Source of the DNA: Chloroflexi bacterium UBA4736
Lineage (GTDB): Bacteria > Chloroflexota > Dormibacteria > Dormibacterales > Dormibacteraceae
Reading direction: 5' to 3'
DNA: 64,000 bases
Assembly (NCBI GenBank): GCA_002404015.1
Contig: DHIW01000004.1
Span: 1,575 to 65,574, forward strand
Shown here: in pieces, positions 17,067-26,830 of the stretch
Layout: each line of letters begins with the position of its first letter
Position numbering within the stretch: position 1 is the stretch's first letter
The notes under the pieces: model-generated
The model's input: only the letters and a program-made list of their open reading frames with translations
What the model was told of the DNA's origin: nothing
The model's database searches: none
Translations under genes and position numbers: made by a program

Positions 17067-19070
17067 CTAGGGTCCGAGGAGCTGGACGGTCTCCGCGCCG
17101 TTGAACTTGTGGCCGTTGACGTCGGTCAGCGCCGCGTTGAGCCCGAGCTGGTAGGAGGCTCCGCTGGCTAGGCCGCCGGGGATGGCGACCGTGACCATGC
17201 GGTCCTTGGCGGAGATTTTGACCGGCACCGGCTTGCCCGCGGCGTCGCTGACGACGACTCCCGAGATGGCCGCCGGATCGAGGAAGGAGTCGAACTCGAC
17301 CTGGAGCTGGTCGCTCGACACCTTGATCGAGAGCAGCTCGGGGCCCTTGCCGAGCAGGCGCGGCGGGCTGGCCGTCACCTTGTGGATCAGCAGCGTCCCG
17401 TTCGCTGCCCGCTGCAGGTACAGCGTCTCATCGACCGCACTCTCCTCCTTCTTGTCGCCCAGCACCAGGCGCACGGTCGCCTGGCCGGGCTGGGCCAGGA
17501 TGACGAAGTAGCGTGCGGGCTTCAGGGTGGGGTCGGGGTAGGAGTCCTTAGCTGCGGGGTCCAGGAATGCGTTGGCCTGGTCCGTGGCGCCCGCGATGCG
17601 GGCCTTGACGAAGCTGTCGACGAGCTTCAGGACCTCGTCCAGCTGGGCCGCCGGCCCGGTCTGGGCGGCCGCTGTCCGTGCGGCGTAAAGCTGCCCGCCC
17701 CGAACGAACGAGAACGTGCCGGCGGCCGGGGACCAACCCGGCTGGCCGTAGTCGCCGGCCGCCAGCGTCCGGAGGTTGTTGCCATCCGCGTTGACCAGGC
17801 TGAGCGCATTCGGGCTGGCGATCAGCAGCTCATCCCGCTGCGACCACGCGAGCCCCGAAGCGGCCAGGCTCGAAACCCTGACGGCGGCCGATCCGTCCCC
17901 GGTGGTGTACACGCCGTCGGCGCCCTGATAGGCGAAGCGGAGCCCGTCCGGCGACCAGGCCAGGAAGGCGGTGGCGCCGTTCAGCTCGACGTCGTGGGCA
18001 GACGCTAGGTCGAAGACGTGGAAGCCGGTCGGCGCCTGGTAGGCCAGCCTCTCGCCGGACGGCGAGAACCAGGCCGCGCTCGGCGTTTCCGCCAGCTGCT
18101 GCACGCCGGTGGCGTGCACCTGCTTGCCCTCGACGTACACCAGCTTGCCCTGGCGCACGCCCAGCGCCACAGCGTTGGCGTTGGCGGCAAGCGGCTCCAC
18201 CGTCCCGCCGGGGGTGAAGGCGTCGATCCCGCCCGCGCGCTGGAAGATCGGCCCTGCCGGGCCCAGTGTGAAGAGCTTCACCCCGGTCGCGAGCACCTTC
18301 ACATCGCCGCCCGCGGCGGGCACGGACCCCAGCTTGCCGTCGGGGCCCAGTAGGTAAAGGGTCGCTCCGTCGGCCGACCACTGCGCCGCCTGCTGGCCGA
18401 TCGGGGCGAGCGCCTTCTCGTCGCTGACCAGCGAGGGGGTCGCCGAGGGGCTGGGGGTGATCGTGGGCGTCGGGGTCGGCGCTGGCTGGGTCACGAAGGT
18501 GATGACCTTGGCCTGCGTGACCGGCTGGTTGTTGGCGGTCACGGCGGTCGGGGCGACCGTCACCTGGTACAGCGTGTTGGGCGCCAGCGTGCCCGTCACC
18601 GGCGTGATGAACACGGTGTTGCCCTTCCAGTCGAACTTGAGCGGAGTGGCGGGCGCCACCTGCACCGCCTGCTCGACCGACTGGTGATTCATCGGCTGGT
18701 TGAAGTCCAGCTCGATGGGCTTGACGACGCTCACCTGCTGGGCGTTGTCCAGTGGGCTCGTGGGCGGCAGCACCTCCCGGAAGCTGCCCCCCGGGTGCGT
18801 GACCAGGATGGCGACCAGGCCGATCAGCACGACGCCCACCAGGCCGCCCGCCAGGGCCAGGCGCTGGGGCGCGAAGAGGCCGGCCCAGAAGGACCGCGGC
18901 CGCTCGTTCATGGCCCAGGCCTGCTGCATCAGCCGCCGCCGCAGGTCGGACCGGAACGCCGGGTCGGGCCGGACTTCGGGAGCCTGGGTCAGGCTCATGA
19001 GCCGGGCCACGTCGCGAAGTCCGGGCTCGGCGAAGAGCTCGTCGATCTCCGGGTCGTAGCGGCGGCTCAT
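17067..19070 (-). CDS. Membrane anti-sigma-like protein with Ig-like and beta-propeller ectodomain
   Basis: A 667-residue single-pass membrane protein. Residues 1-75 are cytoplasmic and resemble zinc-less anti-sigma N-termini (RPDPAFRSDLRRRLMQQAW). One membrane helix runs at about 78-95. Outside are a bacterial Ig-like Big_5 domain (about 100-195, PIELDFNQPMN, VTVAPTAVTANN), a Thr/Pro linker, TolB-like beta-propeller repeats (SPDGLRFAYQG) and a second Big_5-like domain at the C-terminus. It overlaps the ECF sigma gene by four bases, which supports a role as its membrane anti-sigma factor. The signal it senses is unknown. Confidence 0.75.
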   Translation of the reverse strand: MSRRYDPEIDELFAEPGLRDVARLMSLTQAPEVRPDPAFRSDLRRRLMQQAWAMNERPRSFWAGLFAPQRLALAGGLVGVVLIGLVAILVTHPGGSFREVLPPTSPLDNAQQVSVVKPIELDFNQPMNHQSVEQAVQVAPATPLKFDWKGNTVFITPVTGTLAPNTLYQVTVAPTAVTANNQPVTQAKVITFVTQPAPTPTPTITPSPSATPSLVSDEKALAPIGQQAAQWSADGATLYLLGPDGKLGSVPAAGGDVKVLATGVKLFTLGPAGPIFQRAGGIDAFTPGGTVEPLAANANAVALGVRQGKLVYVEGKQVHATGVQQLAETPSAAWFSPSGERLAYQAPTGFHVFDLASAHDVELNGATAFLAWSPDGLRFAYQGADGVYTTGDGSAAVRVSSLAASGLAWSQRDELLIASPNALSLVNADGNNLRTLAAGDYGQPGWSPAAGTFSFVRGGQLYAARTAAAQTGPAAQLDEVLKLVDSFVKARIAGATDQANAFLDPAAKDSYPDPTLKPARYFVILAQPGQATVRLVLGDKKEESAVDETLYLQRAANGTLLIHKVTASPPRLLGKGPELLSIKVSSDQLQVEFDSFLDPAAISGVVVSDAAGKPVPVKISAKDRMVTVAIPGGLASGASYQLGLNAALTDVNGHKFNGAETVQLLGP

Positions 19071-19621
19071 GCCTCTGCCCTGGGAACGGTCTGGCGGACC
19101 CGGGTCACGCCCCGGTGGATGAGGAGCTTGACGGCGCCCGGGCTCTTGCCCAGCGCGAGCGCGATGTCCTCGATCTTCATGTCCTCCTGGAACTTCAGGA
19201 TCATGGCCATGCGCTGCTGCTGGGGCAGCGTCTCGACCACCATCCAGATGCCGCGGAGCTCCTCGCGCCGCTCGGCGATGTCCTCCAGGGCCGGCCCTGC
19301 GCTGGCGAGCGAGCGCTGCTCGTCGATGTCATCGGTGGGCCGGGCGGACCGGTAGCGGTCGGCGACCGCGTTGACCGCGATCTGGTACAGCCACGCCGAG
19401 AAAGGCCGCCCTGTGTCCTGGTAGCGGCCGATGCTCTTTAGTGCCTTCATGAAGACCTCTGACGTGACGTCCTCGGCGGTGCTTTGATCCCTCACTCTTG
19501 AATACACAAATCGATAGATCTGAAGGAAATGCAGGTCGTACAGCTCACCGAATGCGTGCGGGTCCCGCTTGGCCCGCTCCACGATCTGCTGCTCGTCCTC
19601 GCGTGACGGCCCAGCGCTCAC
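19067..19621 (-). CDS. ECF RNA polymerase sigma factor
   Basis: A 184-residue sigma-70 family protein with region 2 (DPHAFGELYDLHFLQIYRFVYSRV, DVTSEVFMKALKSIGRY, FSAWLYQIAVNAVADRYR) and region 4 (LPQQQRMAMILKFQEDMKIEDIALALGKSPGAVKLLIHRGVTRVR). The GTG at 19621 follows AAAGGAAG and is preferred to the GTG at 19657. It is paired with the overlapping membrane anti-sigma gene and probably responds to an envelope signal. Confidence 0.88.
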   Translation of the reverse strand: MSAGPSREDEQQIVERAKRDPHAFGELYDLHFLQIYRFVYSRVRDQSTAEDVTSEVFMKALKSIGRYQDTGRPFSAWLYQIAVNAVADRYRSARPTDDIDEQRSLASAGPALEDIAERREELRGIWMVVETLPQQQRMAMILKFQEDMKIEDIALALGKSPGAVKLLIHRGVTRVRQTVPRAEA

Positions 19622-19802
19622 GGGCACTTCCTTTCGGGCGTTAAACGCAACGCGCACGCACGAAGTTACAGAGGAGGGTCATGCCAGCCAATTATCGAGC
19701 ACGCCGCGCTGGCGACCGCTATCGCCGTTGAAGCTCGTCGGCGCACATCTTGTGGCTACGTTCGGTAGCCCATACCATATGTCGAGTTGAGCGCGGTCCC
19801 TC

Positions 19803-19808
19803 TATAAT
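19803..19808 (+). promoter_or_regulatory. Candidate -10 box for the purB-purH operon
   Basis: A consensus TATAAT lies about 47 bases before the purB TTG, in the 230-base divergent gap with the sigma factor gene. The matching -35 region (around 19780) is weak. I see no purine riboswitch in the short leader. This gap also has to hold the sigma gene promoter. Confidence 0.45.
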
Positions 19809-19854
19809 TCAGTCGCCCCTTGCCCCCCTGGTGCCCTGGAGCCATCCCAACCCC

Positions 19855-21159
19855 TTGATCGAGCGCTACGCGCCTCCCCGGATGCGGGAGGTCTGGTCTG
19901 ACCGCAGACGCTTCGAGCTCTGGCTTCAGGTCGAGGTCCTGGCCTGTGAGGCCTGGGCCGAGCTGGGCCGGATCCCCGTCGAGGCCCTGCCCAAGATCCG
20001 GGCCGCCTCGTTCGACGTGGATCGGATTCGGTCGGTCGAGGAGCGGGTCGGCCACGACATGATCGCCTTTCTGACCGTCGTCAACGAGTCGGTCGGTATG
20101 CCGGAGGCGCGCTACATCCACCTCGGGATGACCAGCTCGGACGTGATCGACACCGCCTTCGCCCTCCAGATCCGGGAGGCGGCGGAGCTGATCCTGGCCG
20201 ACCTCTGCCTGCTGCGGGAGGCGGCCGCCACGCTCGCCATCGCGCACCGGCGCACGCTCATGGTCGGCCGCACCCACGGCATCCACGCCGAGCCCATCAC
20301 CTTCGGCTTCAAGGTCGCCGGCTGGGTCGCCGAGCTGGACCGGGCGATCGCCCGGGTCGGGGCGGCCACGGACGAGGTGGCGACCGGGAAGCTCAGCGGT
20401 GCTGTCGGTACGCATGCCGCGCTCGACCCGCGGGTCGAGGAGTACGTCTGTGGCAAGCTCGGCCTGCATGTGGACGCCGCCAGCACCCAGGTCGTCTCAC
20501 GCGACCGCCACGCGGCCTTCGTCAACTCGCTGGCGGTCGCGGCAGCCTCCATGGAACGCATCGCGCTCGAGATCCGGCACCTGCAGAGGAGCGAGGTGTC
20601 CGAGGCGCTGGAGCCGTTCGGAGAGGAGCAGAAGGGGAGCTCGGCCATGCCTCACAAGCGCAACCCCGTCCTCACCGAGCGGGTGTGCGGGCTGGCCCGC
20701 GTCGTACGGGGCTACGCGGCCACCGAGCTGGAGAACGTGGCCCTCTGGCACGAGCGCGACATCAGCCACAGCTCGGCCGAGCGGGTGGTGTTCCCGGACG
20801 CCTGCTGCCTGGCCGACTACATGGCCCAGGTGCTGACGAAGGTGCTCGCCGGCCTCGAGGTGCGGCCGGACAACATGGCCCGCAACCTCGACCAGGGCGG
20901 CGGCGTGGTGTACTCGCAGCGCGTGCTGCTGGCGCTGGTGGAGGCCGGCCACTCGCGCGAGGAGGCGTACGAGCTGGTGCAGTCGGCTGCCCACAGAGCG
21001 CTGCGCGGCGAGGGTGGCTTCAGGGCGAACCTGGAGGCCGACCCCCAGGTGATGCGGCTGATCGGGGAGCGACTGCCCGACGTCTTCGATCCGGCCGATT
21101 TCCTCCGCCATGTGGACCTGGCGTTCGACCGGCTCGGGCTGGGAGTGAAGACGCCATGA
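19855..21159 (+). CDS. purB: Adenylosuccinate lyase
   Basis: Cleaves SAICAR to AICAR plus fumarate, and adenylosuccinate to AMP plus fumarate. It has 434 residues from a TTG at 19855, giving the family N-terminus LIERYAPPRMREVWSD. The catalytic signature GSSAMPHKRNP is complete. GRTHGIHAEPITFG holds an active-site histidine, and TSSDVIDTA is the substrate motif. An upstream in-frame GTG at 19831 is possible. First gene of the long purine operon; purC follows after 22 bases. Confidence 0.95.
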   Translation: MIERYAPPRMREVWSDRRRFELWLQVEVLACEAWAELGRIPVEALPKIRAASFDVDRIRSVEERVGHDMIAFLTVVNESVGMPEARYIHLGMTSSDVIDTAFALQIREAAELILADLCLLREAAATLAIAHRRTLMVGRTHGIHAEPITFGFKVAGWVAELDRAIARVGAATDEVATGKLSGAVGTHAALDPRVEEYVCGKLGLHVDAASTQVVSRDRHAAFVNSLAVAAASMERIALEIRHLQRSEVSEALEPFGEEQKGSSAMPHKRNPVLTERVCGLARVVRGYAATELENVALWHERDISHSSAERVVFPDACCLADYMAQVLTKVLAGLEVRPDNMARNLDQGGGVVYSQRVLLALVEAGHSREEAYELVQSAAHRALRGEGGFRANLEADPQVMRLIGERLPDVFDPADFLRHVDLAFDRLGLGVKTP

Positions 21160-21181
21160 CCTACCAAGCAAGCTCGCGCGC

Positions 21182-22123
21182 ATGAGCCCACGCGAAGATG
21201 TCGAGCGGGGCGACCCCGTGGCGCTGATGGAGACGGTGCTCGATCGCAAGGTGATGCACCGGGGCAAGGTCCGCGACACGTACGAGCTGGACGACGAGCG
21301 CCTCCTGATGGTGGCCACCGACCGGATCTCGGCCTACGACCACGTGCTGCCCAACGGCATCCCGGACCGGGGCAAGGTGCTGACCCAGCTTTCCATCTAC
21401 TGGTTCGGCCAGACCCACCACTTCCAGGAGAACCACCTGATCTCGGGCATGGTCCCCGACCTGCCCGGCAACCTCGTCCACCAGCGCGACCAGCTGCGAG
21501 CCCGGTTCATGATCGTCCGCAAGGCCAAGCGGGTGAACATCGAGTGTGTGGTCCGCGGCTACCTGGCAGGCAGCGCCTGGGAGGAGTACAAGGAGACCGG
21601 CGCGGTGGCCGGCGAGAAGCTTCCCGCGGGCCTGCAGCAGAGCGAGCGGCTGCCCGTCCCCCTCTTCACGCCGGCGACCAAGGCGCTGAAGGGCCACGAC
21701 GAGAACATCACGTTCGCGCAGATGAAGCGCAAGGTCGGCAAGGCGCTGGCCGAGAAGCTGCGCGACGCCAGCCTCGAGCTGTACAAGTACGCGGCCGAGA
21801 TGGCCGAGAAGCGGGGACTGATCCTGGCCGACACCAAGTTCGAGTTCGGAACGATCGGTAAGAAGGTGATCCTCATCGACGAGGCCCTCACCCCAGACAG
21901 CTCGCGCTACTGGGACGCCGCCCGCTACCAGGTCGGCGGCACGCCCGAGTCCTACGACAAGCAGTTCGTGCGCGACTGGCTCTCGAAGTCGGGCTGGGAC
22001 CGCAACTCGCAGCCGCCGCGCCTGCCGGATGAGATCGTCGACCAGACCCGCCAGCGCTACCTCACCGCCTACCACATGGTGGTGGGCAAACCGCTTTTCC
22101 CGCCCAAGGAGCGCAACGAGTGA
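21182..22123 (+). CDS. purC: SAICAR synthetase
   Basis: Joins aspartate to CAIR. It has 313 residues, slightly longer than the E. coli enzyme and typical of the eukaryote/actinobacterial size class. Motifs: HRGKVRDTYEL, ATDRISAYDHVLPNGIPDRGKVLTQLS, VVRGYLAGSAW and LILADTKFEFG with the ATP-binding DEALTPDSSRYW. The ATG at 21182 is used. It overlaps purS by up to four bases. Confidence 0.95.
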   Translation: MSPREDVERGDPVALMETVLDRKVMHRGKVRDTYELDDERLLMVATDRISAYDHVLPNGIPDRGKVLTQLSIYWFGQTHHFQENHLISGMVPDLPGNLVHQRDQLRARFMIVRKAKRVNIECVVRGYLAGSAWEEYKETGAVAGEKLPAGLQQSERLPVPLFTPATKALKGHDENITFAQMKRKVGKALAEKLRDASLELYKYAAEMAEKRGLILADTKFEFGTIGKKVILIDEALTPDSSRYWDAARYQVGGTPESYDKQFVRDWLSKSGWDRNSQPPRLPDEIVDQTRQRYLTAYHMVVGKPLFPPKERNE

Positions 22124-22386
22124 TGCAGAGCGTGGTGAGGGTCATCGTCACGCCCAAACCGGTCGTCAACGACCCCCAGGGCGTGACTGTGAAGCAGGGG
22201 CTCAACTCGCTCGGCTTCGAGGAGGTGTCGGACGTCCGCGTCGGCAAGTACATCGAGGTCAAGCTCCAGGCCGACAGCAAGGCGGAGGCCCGGGAGCGGG
22301 TGGAGCAGATGTGCCGGAAGCTGCTGGCCAACCAGGTGATCGAGGACTTCCGCTTCGAGCACGATGAGGCCAAGGACAAGAGTTGA
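22120..22386 (+). CDS. purS: FGAM synthase subunit PurS
   Basis: An 88-residue protein with the usual PurS plan: VRVIVTPKPVVNDPQGVTVKQGL, then GFEEVSDVRVGKYIEV and a C-terminal helix. It bridges PurQ and PurL in the three-protein formylglycinamidine ribonucleotide synthase. It starts at GTG 22120 or ATG 22123, overlapping the purC stop. purQ follows after 37 bases. Confidence 0.93.
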   Translation: MMQSVVRVIVTPKPVVNDPQGVTVKQGLNSLGFEEVSDVRVGKYIEVKLQADSKAEARERVEQMCRKLLANQVIEDFRFEHDEAKDKS

Positions 22387-22423
22387 ACACCGATCGGAAT
22401 CCGCAACGGCCGGGGAGTCGCTA

Positions 22424-23131
22424 TTGAGGTTTGGCGTGGTCGTTTTCCCGGGGACCTGGTCCGACCGTGACTGCGGCTGGGTGGTGGACCAGGTCCTCGA
22501 GGACGCCGAGCTGCGCTACCTCTGGCACAAGGACACGGACCTGAAGGGCGTGGACTGCGTGATCCTGCCCGGCGGCTTCAGCTATGGCGACCATCTCCGG
22601 ACCGGCGCCATCGCCCGCTTCTCGCCGGTCCTCAGCAGCGTGCTCGAGTTCGCCGAGCGGGGCGGCCTGGTGTGGGGTGTCTGCAACGGCTTCCAGATCC
22701 TCTGCGAGGCCGGCCTGCTGCCGGGCGTCCTGATCCGCAACGACTCTCTCGAGTTCCGCTGCGAGTGGACCAACCTGGTCTGCGAGCGGGACGACCTGGC
22801 ATTCACCGGCGAGCTCAGGAAGCGCCAGGTCATCCGGGTGCCGATCTCGCACGGCGAGGGCAACTACTTCGCGGACCCGGCGACCCTGAGCCGGCTGGAG
22901 CAGAACGGCCAGGTCGTCTTCCGCTACTGCGACCCGGCCGGCCTGGTGGTGCCGGCGGTCAATCCCAACGGCTCGGCCCACAACATCGCCGGCATCTGCA
23001 ACGAGGCCGGAAACGTGATGGGCATGATGCCCCACCCCGAACGCTGCTGCGAACCGGAGCTCGGCGGCACGGACGGCCTGCTCCTCTTCAGGTCCGTTGT
23101 GCGGGCCGCTCACGCGCTGGTCACGGCGTGA
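22424..23131 (+). CDS. purQ: FGAM synthase glutaminase subunit PurQ
   Basis: A 235-residue class I glutamine amidotransferase that supplies ammonia to Pur[17 protein letters not shown] is the family N-terminus, GVCNGFQIL holds the nucleophilic cysteine, and [11 protein letters not shown] holds the histidine and glutamate of the triad. The TTG at 22424, after GGGGAG, is the natural start. The C-terminus overlaps purL by four bases (GTGA). Confidence 0.95.
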   Translation: MRFGVVVFPGTWSDRDCGWVVDQVLEDAELRYLWHKDTDLKGVDCVILPGGFSYGDHLRTGAIARFSPVLSSVLEFAERGGLVWGVCNGFQILCEAGLLPGVLIRNDSLEFRCEWTNLVCERDDLAFTGELRKRQVIRVPISHGEGNYFADPATLSRLEQNGQVVFRYCDPAGLVVPAVNPNGSAHNIAGICNEAGNVMGMMPHPERCCEPELGGTDGLLLFRSVVRAAHALVTA

Positions 23132-25320
23132 CCGCGGCCACGATCGACGCCCGCAAGCTGCGCGAGGTCGCGCTCACCCGCGACGAGTACAACGAGATCG
23201 TCGAGCGGCTGGAGCGCGCGCCGAACCCGGTCGAGCTGGGGATGCTGGGCGTGCTCTGGTCCGAGCACTGCTCCTACAAGACCTCCAAGCCGCTGCTCAG
23301 CCGCCTGCCGAGCGAGGGCGGGCGAGTGCTGCAGGGGCCGGGCGAGAACGCCGGGGCCGTCGACATCGGCGACGGCTGGGCGGTCGTCTTCAAGGTCGAG
23401 TCCCACAACCATCCCTCGGCGATCGAGCCCTTCCAGGGCGCGGCCACCGGCGTCGGCGGCATCCTGCGCGACGTCATCGCGATGGGGGCGAGGCCGATCG
23501 CACTGCTCGACTCGCTGCGGTTCGGGCCCCTGCCCGAGAGCCGCCAGCACTTCGAGGGTGTGGTGGCCGGCATCGGCGGCTACGGCAACTGCATGGGCAT
23601 CCCGACGGTCGGCGGCGAGGTGTACTTCGACGACTGCTACGCTGGCAACCCGCTCGTCAATGCCATGTGCGTCGGCATCGTCCGCCACGACCGCCTGATG
23701 CGGGCGCGGGCGGAGGGCGCCGGCAACAGCCTGCTCCTGGTCGGCTCCCAGACCGGCCGCGACGGCATCCATGGCGCCTCCTTCGCCTCGCTCGACCTGG
23801 ACGCGTCGTCCGAGGAGCGGCGGCCGGCCGTGCAGGTCGGCAACCCCTTCCTCGAGAAGTGCCTGCTGGAAGCCTGCATGGACCTGGCCGACCTGCCCGC
23901 GGTCGTCGCCATCCAGGACCTGGGGGCGGCCGGCCTGACCTCGTCCGTCGCCGAGGCGGCCGCGCGCGCCGGGTCGGGCGCCCGCATCGACGTCGCCAAG
24001 GTGCCGAGGCGGGAGCGCCGGATGACGCCCTACGAGGTGATGCTCTCGGAGTCCCAGGAACGCATGCTGATCGTCGTCCGCAGGGGCGAGGAGGCCGACG
24101 TCGTGCGCGTCTTCGAGACCTGGGACCTGGAGGCGGCCGTGATCGGCGAGGTCACAGACGACGGCCACCTGACCGTCGTGGATGGCCGCAAGGCGGTCGC
24201 CTCGCTGCCGGTCGAGCTCCTCACCGAGGGCGCTCCCACGCGCCGAATGCGCTCCCAGGCTGCGCCCGAGCAGGCCGCGATCCTGAACCTCGACCGGCTC
24301 CTGGCGGAGCCCGAGGACGCCTCCGCGGTGCTCCTGCAGCTGATGGGCAGCCCCAACCTCTGCAGCCGGAGGGTGATCTTCCGCCGCTACGACCACATGG
24401 TCGGCGACGGCACCCTGGTGCCCCCCGGTGGCGACGCGGCCGTGGTCCGGGTCAAGGGCACCCGGATCGGGCTGGCCCTGACCATCGACGGTAACGGCCG
24501 CTACTGCGAGCTGGACCCCTTTGCCGGCGCCCAGATCGCCGTCGCGGAGGCTGCCCGCAACGTGGTGGCGACGGGGGCCCGTCCGCTCGCCGTGACCGAC
24601 TGCCTCAACTTCGGCAACCCCGACCGGCCCGAGGTGTACTGGCAGCTCGAGGAGGCCGTTGCCGGGATCGCCGCCGCCTGCCGAGCGCTGGACCTGCCAG
24701 TGGTGAGCGGCAACGTCAGCCTGTACAACGAGAGCGAAGCGGGCGGAGCCATCCACCCGACCCCGGTGATCGGAATGGTCGGGCTCCTTGAGGACTACCG
24801 GCAGCGCCTGGAGCCCGCGCTCAAGGCGGAGGGCGACTTCGTCCTGCTGGTGGGGGAGACCAGGAACGAGCTGAGCGGCTCGGAATACCTGAAGGTGCTC
24901 TACGGCCACTCGAACGGGCGGCCGCCGCGTGTGGACCTCATCGAGGAGAAGGCGGTGCACGGGTTCATCCTCGCGGCCGCCGGCGGCGGCCTGCTCCGCT
25001 CGGCCCACGACGTGGCCGAGGGCGGCATGCTGGTCGCCCTGGCGGAGACCTGCCTGCTCGGCGGGATAGGCGTGCGCTGCTCGGCGCTGCGGCCGGAAGG
25101 CGACGTCCGGCTCGACGCCGCCCTCTTCGGCGAGTCGCAGGGCCGGTTCGTGTTGAGCGCCGGCTCGCGCGCCCTGCCCGAGCTGCAGACGCTGGCTCGC
25201 AAGCACCACGTGGAGATCCAGATCCTCGGGCTGGCCGGCGGTGATTTCGTCGAGTTCGAGGGCCAGGTCAAGGTCCCCCTCGACGAGCTGCGGGCAGCCT
25301 GGGACAACGGCCTAGTCTGA
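23128..25320 (+). CDS. purL: FGAM synthase subunit PurL (small form)
   Basis: A 730-residue ATP-dependent amidase subunit converting FGAR to FGAM with ammonia from PurQ. Motifs: [45 protein letters not shown] and the repeat of the PurM-like fold near SCQ-like [20 protein letters not shown] at 23128 gives the start; the longer upstream frame is a shadow through purQ. Small PurL requires PurS and PurQ, which lie directly upstream. Confidence 0.95.
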   Translation: MTAATIDARKLREVALTRDEYNEIVERLERAPNPVELGMLGVLWSEHCSYKTSKPLLSRLPSEGGRVLQGPGENAGAVDIGDGWAVVFKVESHNHPSAIEPFQGAATGVGGILRDVIAMGARPIALLDSLRFGPLPESRQHFEGVVAGIGGYGNCMGIPTVGGEVYFDDCYAGNPLVNAMCVGIVRHDRLMRARAEGAGNSLLLVGSQTGRDGIHGASFASLDLDASSEERRPAVQVGNPFLEKCLLEACMDLADLPAVVAIQDLGAAGLTSSVAEAAARAGSGARIDVAKVPRRERRMTPYEVMLSESQERMLIVVRRGEEADVVRVFETWDLEAAVIGEVTDDGHLTVVDGRKAVASLPVELLTEGAPTRRMRSQAAPEQAAILNLDRLLAEPEDASAVLLQLMGSPNLCSRRVIFRRYDHMVGDGTLVPPGGDAAVVRVKGTRIGLALTIDGNGRYCELDPFAGAQIAVAEAARNVVATGARPLAVTDCLNFGNPDRPEVYWQLEEAVAGIAAACRALDLPVVSGNVSLYNESEAGGAIHPTPVIGMVGLLEDYRQRLEPALKAEGDFVLLVGETRNELSGSEYLKVLYGHSNGRPPRVDLIEEKAVHGFILAAAGGGLLRSAHDVAEGGMLVALAETCLLGGIGVRCSALRPEGDVRLDAALFGESQGRFVLSAGSRALPELQTLARKHHVEIQILGLAGGDFVEFEGQVKVPLDELRAAWDNGLV

Positions 25321-25325
25321 TGTCA

Positions 25326-25353
25326 CCCCAAAAAATCTGGCGATTTTCCGGGG
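25326..25353 (+). promoter_or_regulatory. Hairpin between purL and purF
   Basis: CCCC-AA-AAAATC pairs with GATTTT-CC-GGGG around a four-base TGGC loop. The two stem halves are separated by a symmetric AA/CC internal loop. The GGGG of the right arm is the only purine-rich sequence ahead of the purF ATG at 25364, so folding could hide the ribosome-binding site. It lacks a U-tract and sits inside the operon, so a terminator is unlikely. Confidence 0.45.
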
Positions 25354-25363
25354 AACCCGACTG

Positions 25364-26830
25364 ATGTGCGGCATCTTCGGCATTCACGCCCACGGGGTCG
25401 ACGTTGCCAACCTCACCTACTTCGGCCTATTCGCGCTGCAGCACCGCGGCCAGGAGTCGGCCGGGATCGCCGTCGGCGACGGCGAGGGAGTGCGCGTCCA
25501 CCGCGACATGGGGCTGGTGGCCCAGGTCTTCTCGCCCAGCGTCATGTGGGGCCTTCGCGAGGGCTCGGTCGCGATCGGCCACACCCGCTACTCCACGACC
25601 GGCTCCAGCCGGGCTGAGAACGCGCACCCGGTGTCCTTCCGGCACCCCGTGCTGGGCCCGGGCGCCATCGCCCACAACGGCAACCTGATCAACGCCGACG
25701 CCATCCGGCGGGAGCTGGAGGAGGAGGGCGTCGAGTTCGAGACGGCCCTCGACACCGAGGTGATGGCGCGCCTGCTCGAGCACACCCACGGCGCCGACTG
25801 GGAGGAGGTCATCAAGCGCGCCTTCGGGCGGGTGACCGGCGCCTACTCCTGCGCCATCGTCACCGCCACCTCCGTGATCGCTCTGCGCGATCCGTACGGC
25901 TTCCGGCCGCTGTGCATCGGCTTCATACCGCATCCCGGCCAACCGGCCCACGTAATCGCCTCCGAGACGTGCGCGCTGGACACCGTGAACGCGACTTTCG
26001 TACGCGAGGTGCAGCCGGGCGAGATGGTCGTGATGGACGACCACGGCCTGCGCTCAGAGCAGTTCCAGAAGTCGGGCAAGCACGCCATGTGCGTCTTCGA
26101 GTTCATCTACTTCGCGCGTCCGGACTCGATCATCAAGAACTGCGAGTTGGAGGAGGCCCGGCTCCGGATGGGCCACGAGCTGGCCAAGGAGTCGCCGGTC
26201 GACGCCGACATCGTGATCGGCCTCCCCGACTCCGGCACCCCGGCCGCCATCGGCTACGCGGAGGCCTCGGGCATCCGCTATCGCGAGGGCCTGATCAAGT
26301 CGCGCTACATCAACCGCACCTTCATCCAGCCGGACCAGTCGCTCAGGGAGGCGGGCGTGGTCCTGAAGCTGAACCCGCTTCGCCGCTCCATCGCCGGCAA
26401 GCGCGTGATAGCGGTTGACGACTCGGTCGTTCGCGGCACCACGTCGCGGCGCATCATCGATGTCCTCAGGAGGGCGGGCGCCAAGGAGGTGCACCTGCGG
26501 GTCTCCAGCCCGCCAATGCGCTTTCCCTGCTTCATGGGCGTCGACATCGGCTCGACCAAGCAGCTGGTGGCGACCGGCCGCTCGGTGGACGAGATCTGCA
26601 AGTACATCGGCGCCGACTCGCTGGCCTACCTCTCGATCCCGGCCCTGATGCGGGCCATCGGACGGGGTACGGCGGACCAGTTCTGCAGAGCCTGCTTCGA
26701 CGGCTCCTACCCGGTGCCCGTGCCGCAGCAGCTGGAGATGGACAAGATGGCCTTCGAGGACCCGATGCGGTCCGACGACGTGGAGCGGCCGCCGGCGGCC
26801 GCGGTGCAGGCCAGCCGGGTCCCCCGGTGA
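25364..26830 (+). CDS. purF: Amidophosphoribosyltransferase
   Basis: First committed step of purine synthesis (PRPP plus glutamine to phosphoribosylamine). It has 488 residues. The nucleophilic cysteine follows the initiator methionine directly (MCGIFGIHA), so no propeptide is cut, unlike the Bacillus enzyme. HTRYSTTG and HNGNLINA are glutaminase motifs. VIAVDDSVVRGTTSRRI is the PRPP-binding loop. Four cysteines in the Bacillus-like positions (in HAMCVFEF, RFPCFMG and FCRACFDG) suggest a [4Fe-4S] cluster. It overlaps purM by four bases. Confidence 0.95.
   Translation: MCGIFGIHAHGVDVANLTYFGLFALQHRGQESAGIAVGDGEGVRVHRDMGLVAQVFSPSVMWGLREGSVAIGHTRYSTTGSSRAENAHPVSFRHPVLGPGAIAHNGNLINADAIRRELEEEGVEFETALDTEVMARLLEHTHGADWEEVIKRAFGRVTGAYSCAIVTATSVIALRDPYGFRPLCIGFIPHPGQPAHVIASETCALDTVNATFVREVQPGEMVVMDDHGLRSEQFQKSGKHAMCVFEFIYFARPDSIIKNCELEEARLRMGHELAKESPVDADIVIGLPDSGTPAAIGYAEASGIRYREGLIKSRYINRTFIQPDQSLREAGVVLKLNPLRRSIAGKRVIAVDDSVVRGTTSRRIIDVLRRAGAKEVHLRVSSPPMRFPCFMGVDIGSTKQLVATGRSVDEICKYIGADSLAYLSIPALMRAIGRGTADQFCRACFDGSYPVPVPQQLEMDKMAFEDPMRSDDVERPPAAAVQASRVPR

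Noticed and set aside
19787..19808. TTGAGC and TATAAT as a paired -35/-10 for purB
   Set aside because: The spacer is only ten bases; I kept the -10 alone.
23110..25209. 699-residue open frame antisense to purL
   Set aside because: Same GC-driven shadow; purL on the plus strand is complete and conserved.
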